Shown here: positions 44,616 through 54,517 of the stretch, one piece after another | How the letters are laid out: each line of letters opens with the position of its first letter | Numbering within the stretch: position 1 is the stretch's first letter | Source: Ilyomonas sp965247435 | Lineage (GTDB): Bacteria; Bacteroidota; Bacteroidia; Chitinophagales; Chitinophagaceae | Assembly (NCBI GenBank): GCA_965247435.1 | Contig: OZ252019.1 | Location: 310,001 to 374,000, forward strand | Length of the DNA stretch: 64,000 nucleotides | Direction of reading: 5' to 3' | Notes under the pieces: generated by a model | Told to the model about the DNA's origin: nothing | Database searches by the model: none | What the model saw: only the letters and a program-made list of their open reading frames with translations | Made by a program: the position numbers and the translations under genes

Positions 44616-46074
44616 AGTCGTTCCTTAAAAATACAAGTAATGCACAATTGGTAAGAGTTTGAGGATAAAAATGTTTGAAAAGATTTGCAGGAAAATAGAA
44701 ATTTATGTTCTAAACCTTGCAGATTATTTTATGCTTTCAAAGAAACAATCCACTACTCAAACCGGCTTTTACAGCACATTTGAAGAGCAGTTAAGTCATA
44801 GTCATCCGCTGTATATTTTAGCCAACAAAATCAACTGGAACATTTTCGAAGAAGCTTTTGCAGAACTATATTCAAAGGAAGGGCGTCCTGCAAAGCCGGT
44901 TCGATTGATGGTTTCCTTATTAATTTTAAAACACATTCGCAACATCAGTGATGAGAGTGTGGTAGAACAATGGTTTGAAAATATCTATTATCAATACTTT
45001 AGTGGCGAAAAATCTTATGCCTGCGGCGTACCATGCGAGCCGAGTGAGTTAGTGCATTTCAGAAATCGTATTGGTGTTGAGGGAATAGAATTAATTTTTA
45101 AAGAAAGCATTCGGGTAAACGGAAAAGATGGCCGTGAAGATCAGGCCACAACTGACACTACCGTTCAGGAGAAAAATATTACGTATCCTACAGATAATAA
45201 ATTACACCGGAAGATTATCAAAAAATGTGTTGCCATTGCCGGTAAGCAAGAGATAGAATTACGTCAAAGCTACACCCGCACTTTGAAGAAATTATTGATG
45301 GATCAGCGCTTTAGAAATCATCCTAAAAACAAAGGCAAAGCACGCAAAGCAGATAAGAAGATAAGAACAATTGCCGGCAGGCTGGTTCGGGAACTGGAGC
45401 GCAAACTACCACCCAATCTACATCAGCGCCTTCTGTTATTATTTAAAAAAGTTTTGGCGCAAAACAAATCTGATAGCAATAAAATTTATTCGTTGCATGA
45501 ACCAAACATCCTCTGCATTAGTAAAGGCAAAGAACATAAGAAGTATGAGTTTGGATCTAAAGTATCCATCACTACTACATTAAACAGCGGCGTAATCATC
45601 GGAGCGCTGAACATTAAAGAAAACCTGCACGATAGTAAAACCTTATCTCCCGCCCTGGAGCAACAACAAAGGTTAACTGGAATTATTTTAAAAAATACGT
45701 TTGTCGATCGTGGTTACCGGGGACCAAAATTAGTGTTAGGGACTGCAATCACGTTGCCTGATGGAGCGGGGAAAAACAGAACACCTTATGAAAAACAAAA
45801 GCTGAGAAAAGGATTTAGACGCAGGGCTGCCATTGAGCCAAAAATTGGTCATCTGAAACAGGATCACCGCCTGGGCCGTAACTTTTATGGTGGAATTAAA
45901 GGAGATGATATCAATGTTATGCTGGCTGCTGCCGCAATGAACTTTAAAAGAATGATGAACATCTACAAAGAGATGTTTTTGCGCTTTTTGCTTCGAATCA
46001 TTTATATACTTCAAAACTTTTCCTGGCAGAAAAATTCTACCTTTTTACAACAAATGAGTTTTTAAGGGACAACT
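44616..46074 (+). mobile_element. IS5-type insertion sequence nested within the IS1182 element
   Basis: The left end AGTCGTTCCTTAAAAA (44616-44631) and right end, read inverted, AGTTGTCCCTTAAAAA (46059-46074) match at 14 of 16 positions. The sequence ACTT occurs on both sides (44612-44615 and 46075-46078), a likely 4-base target duplication. Length 1459 bases. The split of the host IS right end by this element shows it arrived second. Confidence 0.75.
44731..46065 (+). CDS. IS5-type transposase
   Basis: 444 residues from MLSKKQSTTQTGFYS; in-frame ATGs at 44659 and 44671 would extend it upstream. N-terminal HPLYILANKINWNIFEEAF and RLMVSLLILKHIRNISDE mark the helix-turn-helix and DUF772 region. 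The DDE triad is in QATTDTTVQEKNITYP, KNTFVDRGYRGPKL and IEPKIGHLKQDHRL. The reading frame is intact, so the element may be active. Confidence 0.9.
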   Translation: MLSKKQSTTQTGFYSTFEEQLSHSHPLYILANKINWNIFEEAFAELYSKEGRPAKPVRLMVSLLILKHIRNISDESVVEQWFENIYYQYFSGEKSYACGVPCEPSELVHFRNRIGVEGIELIFKESIRVNGKDGREDQATTDTTVQEKNITYPTDNKLHRKIIKKCVAIAGKQEIELRQSYTRTLKKLLMDQRFRNHPKNKGKARKADKKIRTIAGRLVRELERKLPPNLHQRLLLLFKKVLAQNKSDSNKIYSLHEPNILCISKGKEHKKYEFGSKVSITTTLNSGVIIGALNIKENLHDSKTLSPALEQQQRLTGIILKNTFVDRGYRGPKLVLGTAITLPDGAGKNRTPYEKQKLRKGFRRRAAIEPKIGHLKQDHRLGRNFYGGIKGDDINVMLAAAAMNFKRMMNIYKEMFLRFLLRIIYILQNFSWQKNSTFLQQMSF

Positions 46075-46288
46075 ACTTAAATTTATCTACATCCCTTGTG
46101 CATAAACCCGTAGGTAAAACTTAAAATAAAAAAGCTGCCTACTTTTGAGACAGCCTCTTTTATTTGTAACAGGCTTGTATGCCGATAATATCTTAATAAG
46201 CGGCAGTACAGGATAAAACACAGACCCGTACTTTGATAAATGATAACTGTACTTATAATAATAGCAACCGGCTTCTGCGTTCCTGCAA

Positions 46289-46768
46289 TCATCTTCCGGC
46301 TGCACGTACAATCCCTCTGAAATTAATGGCTTGCCGGTTGGCGGAGAGTACCTGCAGGTTAGCATAACCGCTGCTGGTAACATTCAGGATCATCTGGTTT
46401 GCTTTGCTTTCTTCCTTTGGTTTAATAACAATATTATAACTCCCTTTTTTAGTAGAGCTTACGGTATAATTAAAGTTAACAGAGGTAAATGTTATGCCGG
46501 CATCTTCAGGGTTAAGCGGCGCTACATAGGCTTGTCCGAAAAACGGTAAATAACTGATGAGGCTGTCATTTTTTATCTGCAGCGCATATTCGGAAGTTAA
46601 CGGTATTTGCCGCCCGCCTACCGGCTGCGCGTACTGCGCCACGAACATATAATTTTTAGAGTTAATCAGTTGTATTGTCGAAGCGTTGCTGTTGCTGCCG
46701 GCCGTTTTGCCGGCAGGTGTACATTGCGTAATAGTTAAGAGCGAAAAAAATATATAGCGGTATTTCAT
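46289..46768 (-). CDS. DUF4251-family exported protein
   Basis: 159 residues. N-terminal signal MKYRYIFFSLLTITQC, possibly a lipoprotein although the residue before cysteine is unusual. The body (INSKNYMFVAQYAQPVGGRQ, LTSEYALQIKNDSLISYLPFFGQAYVAP and KPKEESKANQMILNVTSSG) follows the DUF4251 pattern of a beta-rich periplasmic domain in Bacteroidota. Function unknown. The 125 bases between its stop and the IS right end hold nothing else. Confidence 0.75.
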   Translation of the reverse strand: MKYRYIFFSLLTITQCTPAGKTAGSNSNASTIQLINSKNYMFVAQYAQPVGGRQIPLTSEYALQIKNDSLISYLPFFGQAYVAPLNPEDAGITFTSVNFNYTVSSTKKGSYNIVIKPKEESKANQMILNVTSSGYANLQVLSANRQAINFRGIVRAAGR

Positions 46769-46837
46769 AGCACGATTATTATTATGTTTTCTCCGAGAGA
46801 TTCATGCCATAATCCCTTACTCAAGCCTTATAAAATG

Positions 46838-47875
46838 TTACTCTTTAAAAATTTTATCAGCTATGCGTAAATGACGCTGCAGCTTTGTTCCGGGCATAAA
46901 ACGCCTGGCAATTATAAAACGGTAGTTACCGGTTTGCAGCAGGTAGTCATTTCCCGAATCACCCTTAAAAGGCAGCCGGTCGCCAATCCAGTTAGCGCTT
47001 ACGTTCCAGTTATCGCTGTTATAGCCGGCCGCTATTCTAAAGCGGGCAACCGGATTCACAGAAAAACGATTGCGTTTCTCCGCTGTGATTTCGGAAGTAT
47101 AGCTCACATTCAAATTACCGGTGAGCGAGCCGGTAAGAAAAAGATGTTGCAGCGCTACCACCGTATAAGCATAACCAACACCCGGACCAAAACTAAAGTA
47201 AGTAAGCTTACTTATATCCTGCCCCGGATAAGACCCGGCGAGGGCTGCAGGTGTCCAGCTACTATCCGCTTTTATGTGGCTGTAATATATTTCTGCACCG
47301 GCCAAAAAGGTGCCGGCCGATTTTTTTTGCCATTCGTTTTGTGTAATGGCGGCGCGGTAAGAAAAGCGGTTGCTATTGAAAACCCGGTATTGGGATAACC
47401 CAAACAGATTAACCTTTAGATCGTGCCGGTAGTAATAGGCACCAGGCGTGATAGCCGCAAAGCCTTTTGGAGATAAATGATAGCCCTGGTACAACTGGCC
47501 ATAAAAGTCTGTTACCCATTTAGGTTTATAAAAATGCCCCTGCAAATCGAGATACCTGGTCTTGCCTTTCTCATCGTCCCTGTTAAGAAATCCAAAGCCA
47601 TAAGCGAGGTTTAAAGAAAAGTTGTGGTAGGTGGCGCCAATACCCATGTTCAAAGTTGTATTGGGCAGGTACTGCAGGTCTTTGGTATTTTTCTCCTGTA
47701 TTGTAAAAGCTGTGTATTTCTGAGAGAAATAAAACCTGCCGGTAATGCCGCCGGGATAACTTTTAAAATACGTGGTATCGTGGTTGCTGCTGGCAACCGG
47801 AGATTCCTGTGCAGCAACTATTACGGTGAGAAACAGTAACGGAATGACAATAAGATTTGTTGATGTAAAATGCAT
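46838..47875 (-). CDS. DUF4421-family outer-membrane protein
   Basis: 345 residues with a signal peptide (MHFTSTNLIVIPLLFLTVIVAAQ). The start YFKSYPGGITGRFYFSQKYT and LQYLPNTTLNMGIGATYHNFSLNLAYGFGF are typical of DUF4421 proteins, predicted 12-stranded or similar barrels. Alternating aromatic and polar residues continue to the end. The family has no described role; it often sits singly. It is next to the DUF4251 gene on the same strand with a 69-base gap. Confidence 0.75.
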   Translation of the reverse strand: MHFTSTNLIVIPLLFLTVIVAAQESPVASSNHDTTYFKSYPGGITGRFYFSQKYTAFTIQEKNTKDLQYLPNTTLNMGIGATYHNFSLNLAYGFGFLNRDDEKGKTRYLDLQGHFYKPKWVTDFYGQLYQGYHLSPKGFAAITPGAYYYRHDLKVNLFGLSQYRVFNSNRFSYRAAITQNEWQKKSAGTFLAGAEIYYSHIKADSSWTPAALAGSYPGQDISKLTYFSFGPGVGYAYTVVALQHLFLTGSLTGNLNVSYTSEITAEKRNRFSVNPVARFRIAAGYNSDNWNVSANWIGDRLPFKGDSGNDYLLQTGNYRFIIARRFMPGTKLQRHLRIADKIFKE

Positions 47876-47999
47876 GTGTTTATATTAATAACCTGACAAT
47901 CATTATCTAACTAAAAATCAGCCAAAGATAAATTTTTAAAATAACCGGCATCTATTATGCTGATGCTTAGTGCCTTTTTATGCAGGGTAATGTAATAAT

Positions 48000-48956
48000 A
48001 TGATGAAATACAGGATTCTTTTATTTATTCTGATAACGGCTTGCAGCAATGCTTTTACACAATCCGGTCCGGCCGTTTTCCAGGTGGTGCCGCTCGGCGT
48101 GCGGGGCGGCCTTGATGAAAGTAATCTTTCGGCTTATATGGTTGCGCCTGTAAAGAAAGAAAATTATATCTGCCTCGATGCAGGCACTTTGTATGCCGGA
48201 ATACAAAAAGCAATAACGCATCATACTTTTTACAAACCTGCAGCCGATGTTTTAAAAAATAATGTCAAAGCGTATTTTATTTCGCACGCGCATTTAGACC
48301 ATGTGGCAGGATTAATTATTAACGCGCCGGCCGATACCAATAAAAATATTTACGGTACGCCGTTTTGCCTGGCAATTCTTCAGAAGCATTATTTTACCTG
48401 GCAAACCTGGGCCAACTTTGCCGATAAAGGCGATAAGCCAACGCTGGATAAATACCACTACAAACCGATGGCCGACACCGAAGAAGTAAATGTGGAAGAA
48501 GCCGGGCTAAGCGTAAAGGCGTTTACACTAAGCCATGCCAGACCCTACGAGAGCACTGCATTTTTAGTGCGCAAAGACAGCAGTTTCATTTTATACCTTG
48601 GAGACACCGGCGCAGATAGCATAGAGCAAACGAATAAGTTAAAGCTTTTGTGGGGGGCTGTTGCGCCGTTAATTAAGCGCCATCAGCTAAAAGGGATTTT
48701 CATCGAAACGTCTTACCCGGACGAGCAGCCGGTAAAAAAGTTGTTTGGCCATCTTACACCAAGACTGCTGATGCAGGAAATGAATGTATTAGCTGTTTTT
48801 GCCGGCAAAGCGGCAATTAAAAATTTGCCGGTAATCGTTACGCACAGGAAGCCGGAAGGTAATAACGAGCAGCTTATTAAACAGCAACTGAAGAAGCAAA
48901 ATGTATTGCAGCTACAGCTTATTTTTCCACAGCAGGGTGTGCGCTTACTTCTATAA
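48000..48956 (+). CDS. Class II 3',5'-cyclic-nucleotide phosphodiesterase
   Basis: 318 residues with an exported N-terminus (MMKYRILLFILITACSNAFT; the C15 could be lipidated). Metallo-beta-lactamase fold: AYFISHAHLDHVAGL holds the zinc ligands H96, H98, D100 and H101; LYLGDTGAD and IFIETSYPDEQ and VTHRKPEG follow the PDE1/CpdP class pattern. It hydrolyses cAMP or cGMP to the 5' monophosphate, here probably outside the cytoplasm. Confidence 0.85.
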   Translation: MMKYRILLFILITACSNAFTQSGPAVFQVVPLGVRGGLDESNLSAYMVAPVKKENYICLDAGTLYAGIQKAITHHTFYKPAADVLKNNVKAYFISHAHLDHVAGLIINAPADTNKNIYGTPFCLAILQKHYFTWQTWANFADKGDKPTLDKYHYKPMADTEEVNVEEAGLSVKAFTLSHARPYESTAFLVRKDSSFILYLGDTGADSIEQTNKLKLLWGAVAPLIKRHQLKGIFIETSYPDEQPVKKLFGHLTPRLLMQEMNVLAVFAGKAAIKNLPVIVTHRKPEGNNEQLIKQQLKKQNVLQLQLIFPQQGVRLLL

Positions 48957-48980
48957 TGCTGTATATGCCGGACAGGCTTT

Positions 48981-50381
48981 TTATTTAGTATCAACTTCCC
49001 AGTTATCGGTGCGGAAAGGCGAAGCCGGCAAACCATTCAGGCCGAATAAATTGCCGATAGCGGTATTGCCAAAAGCATAGCGCACCGCTTCCGGCTTTTT
49101 TATGTCGCTGCTCCATACTACTAATGTGTTTCCTTTTATATCTGCATTGGCCTTGTGAAAAATCTTATCCCTGCCGGCAATATACAGCTCGGTTACCTGC
49201 CGCTTGCCTTTGGTTACAATGCCTTCTTCGGGGTTGTAAAAATTAATAATGATCCGGTTATTTTTTATGCTCATGCTTTTATAAAGCGGACCGGTAAAGC
49301 TGATGTCCTGTTGCGAATACGTTTTGGCAAGTGCCCAGTTAGCAAGCCTTTTACCTACATCGTGTTTATTGGTCGGGTGTATATCGCTGGTATCACCGGT
49401 AATGTCGGTTATTACCGCCATACCGGTATTGTTTAGTTGCATACTTTGCAGTTGTGCCTCGCGCAGCAAAGCTGCTACATACGGGCTGCCGTATTTAAAA
49501 GGCGCTATCTGCACATAATAAAACGGAAAATCCTTATTCCAGGCTTTGCGCCACGCGCTAATCATGCTGGTAAACAATTGCCGGTATGCACCTGCCGTTC
49601 CCACATTCGCTTCGCCCTGGTACCATATCGCGCCTGCAATACTATACGGAACAACGGGCGCTATCATCGCATTGTACGTGTAGCCGGGCATGTAGGGCCA
49701 GCCTTCATACGGAACCTGCTTTGCGGCTGCTTCTTTCAATACGGCATCGCTGTTTACCACGCTGTCTGGTGTCCATACTTCAGCCGGTGTACCGCCCCAG
49801 CTTGCTTCTATCAGCCCTATCGGTACATGCATGGCCGTGTTCAGCCGTTTACCAAAAAAGTAGCCGGCTGCGCTAAAAGCTTTCAGCGTAGTACTATCGC
49901 AAACTGTCCATTGGGCGGTACAGTCGTCCTGCGGGTGTTCTGCAGTGGCACGCGGTATCTGGAAAAAGCGGATGTCGGCATTATAAGCAGTTGGCAGTTC
50001 TGCTTTTATGTCTTTCAGTCCCCAGTTGCCGCTCATCTCCATATTCGACTGGCCGGAGCATACCCACACTTCACCTACCAGTACATTGGTAAGCGTAATG
50101 GTGTTGCGGCCTTTTATGGTAACCGTAAACGGGCCGCCGGCCGCAGGGGTAGCTACCAGTAATTGCCATTTAGCATCGCGCGTTGTAATTGTTGAATCTG
50201 TTTTCCCATTCCACGAAGTGGTGATAAATACCTTTTCTGCAGGGTCGGCCCAGCCCCAGAGCTTTACCTGGCTTTGCTGCTGCAGCACCATATTGTTGCC
50301 TACAACCGACGGCAGGCGAACATTGGCAGTGGCAGCAATCGTAATCGTAAGCAGAAGGGTAAAGAGAGCATATTTTTTCAT
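48981..50381 (-). CDS. Sialate O-acetylesterase-like SGNH hydrolase
   Basis: 466 residues from MKKYALFTLLLTITIAATAN, a signal peptide; the ATG at 50417 adds 12 non-signal residues. N-terminal beta domain (NVRLPSVVGNNMVLQQ, WGWADPAEKV) and then the SGNH catalytic domain: VCSGQSNMEMSG (nucleophile S112), LIEASWGGTPAEVW, IWYQGEANVGTA and TDIHPTNKHDVGKRLANWAL with the Asp-His pair. Such enzymes remove O-acetyl groups from sialic acids or from plant hemicellulose. It converges with the phosphodiesterase gene, 24 bases apart. Confidence 0.9.
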   Translation of the reverse strand: MKKYALFTLLLTITIAATANVRLPSVVGNNMVLQQQSQVKLWGWADPAEKVFITTSWNGKTDSTITTRDAKWQLLVATPAAGGPFTVTIKGRNTITLTNVLVGEVWVCSGQSNMEMSGNWGLKDIKAELPTAYNADIRFFQIPRATAEHPQDDCTAQWTVCDSTTLKAFSAAGYFFGKRLNTAMHVPIGLIEASWGGTPAEVWTPDSVVNSDAVLKEAAAKQVPYEGWPYMPGYTYNAMIAPVVPYSIAGAIWYQGEANVGTAGAYRQLFTSMISAWRKAWNKDFPFYYVQIAPFKYGSPYVAALLREAQLQSMQLNNTGMAVITDITGDTSDIHPTNKHDVGKRLANWALAKTYSQQDISFTGPLYKSMSIKNNRIIINFYNPEEGIVTKGKRQVTELYIAGRDKIFHKANADIKGNTLVVWSSDIKKPEAVRYAFGNTAIGNLFGLNGLPASPFRTDNWEVDTK

Positions 50382-50622
50382 AGCGGCGTTAATATCTGCA
50401 GCAAAAATAAGCCGCACTTTACTGTCCCGCTTTCTAAATTATTGCATTCCGGCATCCGGAGCTGCTTTTCATGGAGCTTTATGCACTGTGCTGTGAGTGC
50501 CGGGCAATATTAGCATGTGTTGCGCCTGCATGAAGCCGCAAATAAAAGGATAGTGTTGTAAAGAAGGGACTGCAGTATAAGTATAGAATCAACGGCTGCT
50601 ATCCACTTAATGCGCAAAAAAA

Positions 50623-50646
50623 ACTGCAGGAAATTTTTCCTGCAGT
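50623..50646 (-). terminator. Intrinsic terminator of the downstream-reading T9SS gene
   Basis: ACTGCAGGAAA pairs perfectly with TTTCCTGCAGT across two bases; on the minus strand a T-run follows. It lies 59 bases past the stop of the gene at 50705. Confidence 0.75.
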
Positions 50647-50704
50647 GTAAATTGATAGTAAACTAAAATTTTAAAAACGGAATGCAGCGGGTAGGCTGAA
50701 GTAA

Positions 50705-51508
50705 CTAATTAATCACTTGTACATCGCTTGTTGAAACTCCTTTTTCGGTTACGGCTACCACCCTATAGACACCGCTCGTAACTTTAGGGCCGTTTGCATT
50801 CTGCGTATTCCACGATACGGTATAAGTGCCTGCAGCCTTGCTTTCATTTACCAGCACTTTTACAGGCTGTTGCATAGAGTTATATACCGTAATGTTTACT
50901 TTGCCGGCATCTTTTACACTGTACCGGATAGTAGTAAAGTTATTTACCGGGTTAGGCGAGATACTTACAATAATTCCTTTTTTGCTATCCAGCATTTTCT
51001 GTTTGCCATCAGCAGGGGTTAAACCTGTTTGCTTTACTTTGGTTGCGCCAGCTTGTGCGCAAGGACCTTGTGCAGACCAGGTGCCACTGTTAAGCGGGCC
51101 GCCAAAGCAATAGCTGGTCCAGTTGCCGGAGCCGGAATACGTTAAGGAAGCCTCATCATCTCCTTTATGCTGTACAATTGTTACCTGGCCTTTATAAACA
51201 AAAGAATCTGAAAAAGACACGCAATTGTCGGATGCATCGTTAATAACCCACATTGTAATCTTGCCGTTTGCAAAACCATCTACAAGGTTAAGATGCAATT
51301 TTGCGGTAGAAGAAGGATAAGCATCGCTGGTTCCCTCTGCATAATAAGTGTTAAGGCTAACACCGGTTAAATCGTGAAAGCTGTAGGTAATGCCAAACCC
51401 GTCAGTAAAGCAGAAATTGCGCATTACGGTACAGGTTTTTTGCGCATTGGCAAAGCTGAAAACGAGCATAGTACAGAGCACGGCCGAAAAGCGTAGAAGA
51501 GTTTTCAT
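50705..51508 (-). CDS. Small T9SS-secreted protein
   Basis: 267 residues: signal peptide MKTLLRFSAVLCTMLVFSFANAQ; a body of about 130 residues with five cysteines (KTCTVMRNFCFTDGF, NCVSFSDSFVYKG, CFGGPLNSG, GPCAQAG), which could form disulfides after export. A type A sorting domain follows (VSISPNPVNNFTTIRYSVKDA, VNITVYNSMQQPVKVLVNE, SGVYRVVAVTEKG). The function of the body is unknown. Confidence 0.8.
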   Translation of the reverse strand: MKTLLRFSAVLCTMLVFSFANAQKTCTVMRNFCFTDGFGITYSFHDLTGVSLNTYYAEGTSDAYPSSTAKLHLNLVDGFANGKITMWVINDASDNCVSFSDSFVYKGQVTIVQHKGDDEASLTYSGSGNWTSYCFGGPLNSGTWSAQGPCAQAGATKVKQTGLTPADGKQKMLDSKKGIIVSISPNPVNNFTTIRYSVKDAGKVNITVYNSMQQPVKVLVNESKAAGTYTVSWNTQNANGPKVTSGVYRVVAVTEKGVSTSDVQVIN

Positions 51509-51915
51509 GGTGGGATGTTTTTGATGATTAAATGAAAGTTAAATATACCATTATTAGTAGTATCATAATCGGCTTTATAAAAGAAAGAACAAAGAAGAAC
51601 AGGCACTGCTTTATGTTTTATACTAATATAAAATGGAAAGAGTAATAAATCTCTGCGCATGAACCGCTTCTTATGCCTGCTTACCAAATGCAGCCAACGA
51701 TGCCAACCTGCCTATGCAATTGCACGTTGCAGATAACATGCAAACCTCTTAAACAGCAGGCTATAATTTAAACAGGTATATATGCAGCTATTCCGGCTTA
51801 TACAACCCGTGGAGGATGCTATTAACCTTTATACCTGCTTTCTAACAGTTGCTATTGTTGGCAATTGTTTTGCACCCTGTAGCACCAGCCTCTTTTTTCT
51901 TTAACCAGCTTTTGT
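51509..51915. other. Intergenic region between divergent genes
   Basis: 407 bases between divergent starts, so promoters for both neighbours must lie here. No gene, RNA or strong repeat recognised. Confidence 0.3.
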
Positions 51916-53646
51916 ATGAAAAAGAAAATTGTAATTCCTCTTGCCCTCTTACTCCTTATTGCTGTAGCAGTTTTTTTTATACTTCACAACAACAAAAGCC
52001 CTATACAAGCGCAAACCGCCGTGAAACCGGTACCGGCCGACTCGGTTAATGCGCTTTGGTACAAAGCAGGGGTAATATATAATGTAGATGTAGAAAAGTT
52101 TAAAGATAGTAATGGTGATGGCATCGGCGATTTTAACGGGCTTACCCAAAAGCTCGGGTATATAGATTCTTTGGGTTTTACGGTTATCTGGCTTGCGCCT
52201 TTTCAGCCAACGCCCAACCTCGATGATGGCTACGATGTCTCCGACTTTTATGGCATAGATAAGCGCCTTGGTACCCCGGCCGATTTTGCAGCATTTATGC
52301 AGGCAGCCAATGCACGCCACCTACGCGTGATTATGGACCTTGTGGTTAATCATACCTCCGACCAGTGTTCCTGGTTTCAGGAAGCGCGGCAGAGCAAGGC
52401 TTCGCCTTATCACAACTGGTATGTATGGAGCAATAAACGCCCCGGTAATTATAATGTAGGCATGGTGTTTCCCGGCGTTCAAAACGAAATCTGGAGCTAT
52501 GATACAATGGCAAAACAATACTATTACCACCGCTTTTACAACTTTCAGCCCGACCTGAATATGCAGAATAAAGCAGTACAGCAGGAAGTACTATACAAGG
52601 TAGTAAAGTACTGGATGGACAAAGGCATGGCGGGTTTTCGGATGGATGCGGTGCCTTTTGTGATAGAAGTGCCGCAAACCAAAGGCGATAATTTTCCATT
52701 ACAGTTTCAATTGCTTGATAATTTAAGAACATATATACAATCGCTGCGCAAAGACGCCATTATCCTGGGCGAAGCCAATGTAGATCCTAAACAAAACAAG
52801 GACTATTTTGGAGCGCAGGGCGACCGCATAACCATGATGTTCAACTTTTTTGTAAACCAGCATCTTTTTTATGCGCTGGCCACCGGCGATGTAAAGCCGC
52901 TGGAGAGCGCCCTGCAGCGTACGCAGGACATACCGGCGGCGGCGCAGTGGGGGCAATTTTTGCGCAACCACGACGAGATAGACCTTGGCCGGCTGAGTAA
53001 AAAAGACCGGCAACGGGTATTTGATAAAATGGGACCGGATAAGGGCATGCAATTGTACAACCGCGGCATACGCCGGCGCCTGGCGCCGATGCTAAACAAT
53101 GAGCAGGAAATAAAAATGGCTTACAGCCTGCTTTTTTCGCTGCCCAATACACCGGTGGTACGCTATGGCGAGGAGATAGGTATGGGCGATAACCTCTCGT
53201 TAAGTGAGCGTAACAGCATTCGTACGCCGATGCAATGGGATAGTACAAAGGACGCCGGTTTTTCTACCGCTGCCCTTACCGTAACTCCACTGGTAGATAC
53301 CGGTAATTATAACTATAAAAAAGTAAATGTAACATCTGAGCAGCGTGATAGCGCTTCGCTGCTTTCTTTTATACAGCGCATTATTGCCCTGCATAAAAGC
53401 CGGCCCGAAATAAGCTATGGCAGTTGGCGGCTGCTGGAGGTAAACAATGCGCATGTGCTGGCCATACAATACAACTGGCAGGGGCGGATGTTGCTGGTAC
53501 TGCACAATTTTAGTGCAGCGCCGGAAAGCATAACGCTGCTGCAAAAAAATAGCCTGCAGGATTTACTGACGCAAACAGCATACACACCGGCAAACGGTAA
53601 AACAGCAATATTTTTAGCCGGCTACGGGTTTGTGTGGTTGCAGTAG
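51916..53646 (+). CDS. GH13 alpha-glucosidase/trehalose-synthase-like enzyme, exported
   Basis: 576 residues. An N-terminal hydrophobic segment (MKKKIVIPLALLLLIAVAVFF) serves as signal or anchor. The GH13 barrel is complete: WYKAGVIYNVDVEKFKDSNGDG, MDLVVNHTSD, GFRMDAVPF (nucleophile D244), ILGEANVD (acid/base E286) and FLRNHDEIDL (D353). The order and spacing resemble trehalose synthase and oligo-1,6-glucosidase members; export points to breakdown of external alpha-glucans or glucosides rather than trehalose synthesis. A C-terminal beta domain closes the protein. Confidence 0.88.
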   Translation: MKKKIVIPLALLLLIAVAVFFILHNNKSPIQAQTAVKPVPADSVNALWYKAGVIYNVDVEKFKDSNGDGIGDFNGLTQKLGYIDSLGFTVIWLAPFQPTPNLDDGYDVSDFYGIDKRLGTPADFAAFMQAANARHLRVIMDLVVNHTSDQCSWFQEARQSKASPYHNWYVWSNKRPGNYNVGMVFPGVQNEIWSYDTMAKQYYYHRFYNFQPDLNMQNKAVQQEVLYKVVKYWMDKGMAGFRMDAVPFVIEVPQTKGDNFPLQFQLLDNLRTYIQSLRKDAIILGEANVDPKQNKDYFGAQGDRITMMFNFFVNQHLFYALATGDVKPLESALQRTQDIPAAAQWGQFLRNHDEIDLGRLSKKDRQRVFDKMGPDKGMQLYNRGIRRRLAPMLNNEQEIKMAYSLLFSLPNTPVVRYGEEIGMGDNLSLSERNSIRTPMQWDSTKDAGFSTAALTVTPLVDTGNYNYKKVNVTSEQRDSASLLSFIQRIIALHKSRPEISYGSWRLLEVNNAHVLAIQYNWQGRMLLVLHNFSAAPESITLLQKNSLQDLLTQTAYTPANGKTAIFLAGYGFVWLQ

Positions 53647-53843
53647 TTTCAATAAAAAATCAGTACTACTGGTTTATTGAGTATCATCTGTTACAGTATA
53701 AGCAAGCAGAAAACAGATCCTGAGTTTCCAAAATTTCGTGTGTTTTGGTAAAAGCAAATGAGAAAAATCGAAAACTTCGTGTGTTTCAAAAAAGTGTGCG
53801 TGAAATAGAAAAGGCATAACAGCTTACTAAAACAAATTACCGG

Positions 53844-54235
53844 TTGCGTTTTGGAATAGCAGCAATTAACAAAGCAGATGCAAGAGATAATATAAAGCTG
53901 GCGACAAGACTTGATGGCGTTTGCCGGTACAATGAAAAAACAATTGAAAGTCTTATAAAAAATGGCGTTTACCATAATATGGCAAGTTGTTTATACGAAG
54001 CTAAAAATGATTATATATGGCTTGGCAGTTTAGGAAAGGCGGGTAATGGAAGTAGAGTAAAGGGATAACAGTCCTTAAGGGAAAAACTTTTACGCCTATT
54101 CCATCAACAGGAATGAGGAATAATCGGGTTTGGACAGTAATTGGAGATAATGCAGGCATCATTTGGGTTGGCACTAAAGCGTTTGGGCTATTTAGCTACG
54201 ACGGAAAATCATTTACTGAATTTACAACGCAGTAA
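53844..54235 (+). pseudogene. Two-component-regulator-propeller remnant
   Basis: First frame (53844-54068): RFGIAAINKADARD, LDGVCRYNEKTIES, DYIWLGSLGKAGNG. After a frameshift near 54060 the second frame gives KGKTFTPIPSTGMRNNRVWT, then GIIWVGTKAFGLFSYDGKSF and a stop at 54233-54235. IWxG and Y(D/N)GKxF repeats are diagnostic of Reg_prop propellers found in hybrid sensor kinases and ligand-binding sensors. The kinase part is absent. The rest of the 53647-54517 gap shows no other gene. Confidence 0.65.
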
Positions 54236-54517
54236 GAAGGAACTTTGCCAAACTATAAAATAGCGCAGCAGCCAATATGGGGTCCGGCGTTGTTGGGGCA
54301 AGACAGATAATACCGCTGCTCCTTCAGCTATTTGTCATCTGTAGTTGCGGCCGGGCATTGTAAATTGAGCCGTAGAAGTAACAATGAACATTTATATTTT
54401 AATCAGTATGTTCACCAGACTGAAAATTTTTAATTTTGTCATATTACCAAATCTTCAACGTTAGCTGCAAGGCTGAACAACTGTATAAGCCGGCATTTAT
54501 CAATAAAAAATTATACT

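Larger units (their letters stand above)
42902..46163 (-). mobile_element. IS1182-type insertion sequence, interrupted by a second IS
   Basis: Ends are inverted repeats of about 23 bases with two mismatches: left 42902-42924 (ATAAAAGAAGCCGTCTCA and on) and right 46141-46163 (read inverted, ATAAAAGAGGCTGTCTCA and on). Removing the nested element (44616-46074) and its 4-base duplication leaves about 1.8 kb, the usual IS1182 size, with a single transposase on the minus strand. The left end also folds into a terminator-like hairpin (CCGTCTCA/TGAGACGG) that may terminate fusA. No clear target duplication beyond A/T is seen. Confidence 0.75.

Noticed and set aside
49437..50162. Plus-strand ORF of 241 codons opposite the sialate O-acetylesterase-like gene
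   Set aside because: Shadow of the real coding strand, rich in Cys, His and Arg as expected of a wrong frame.
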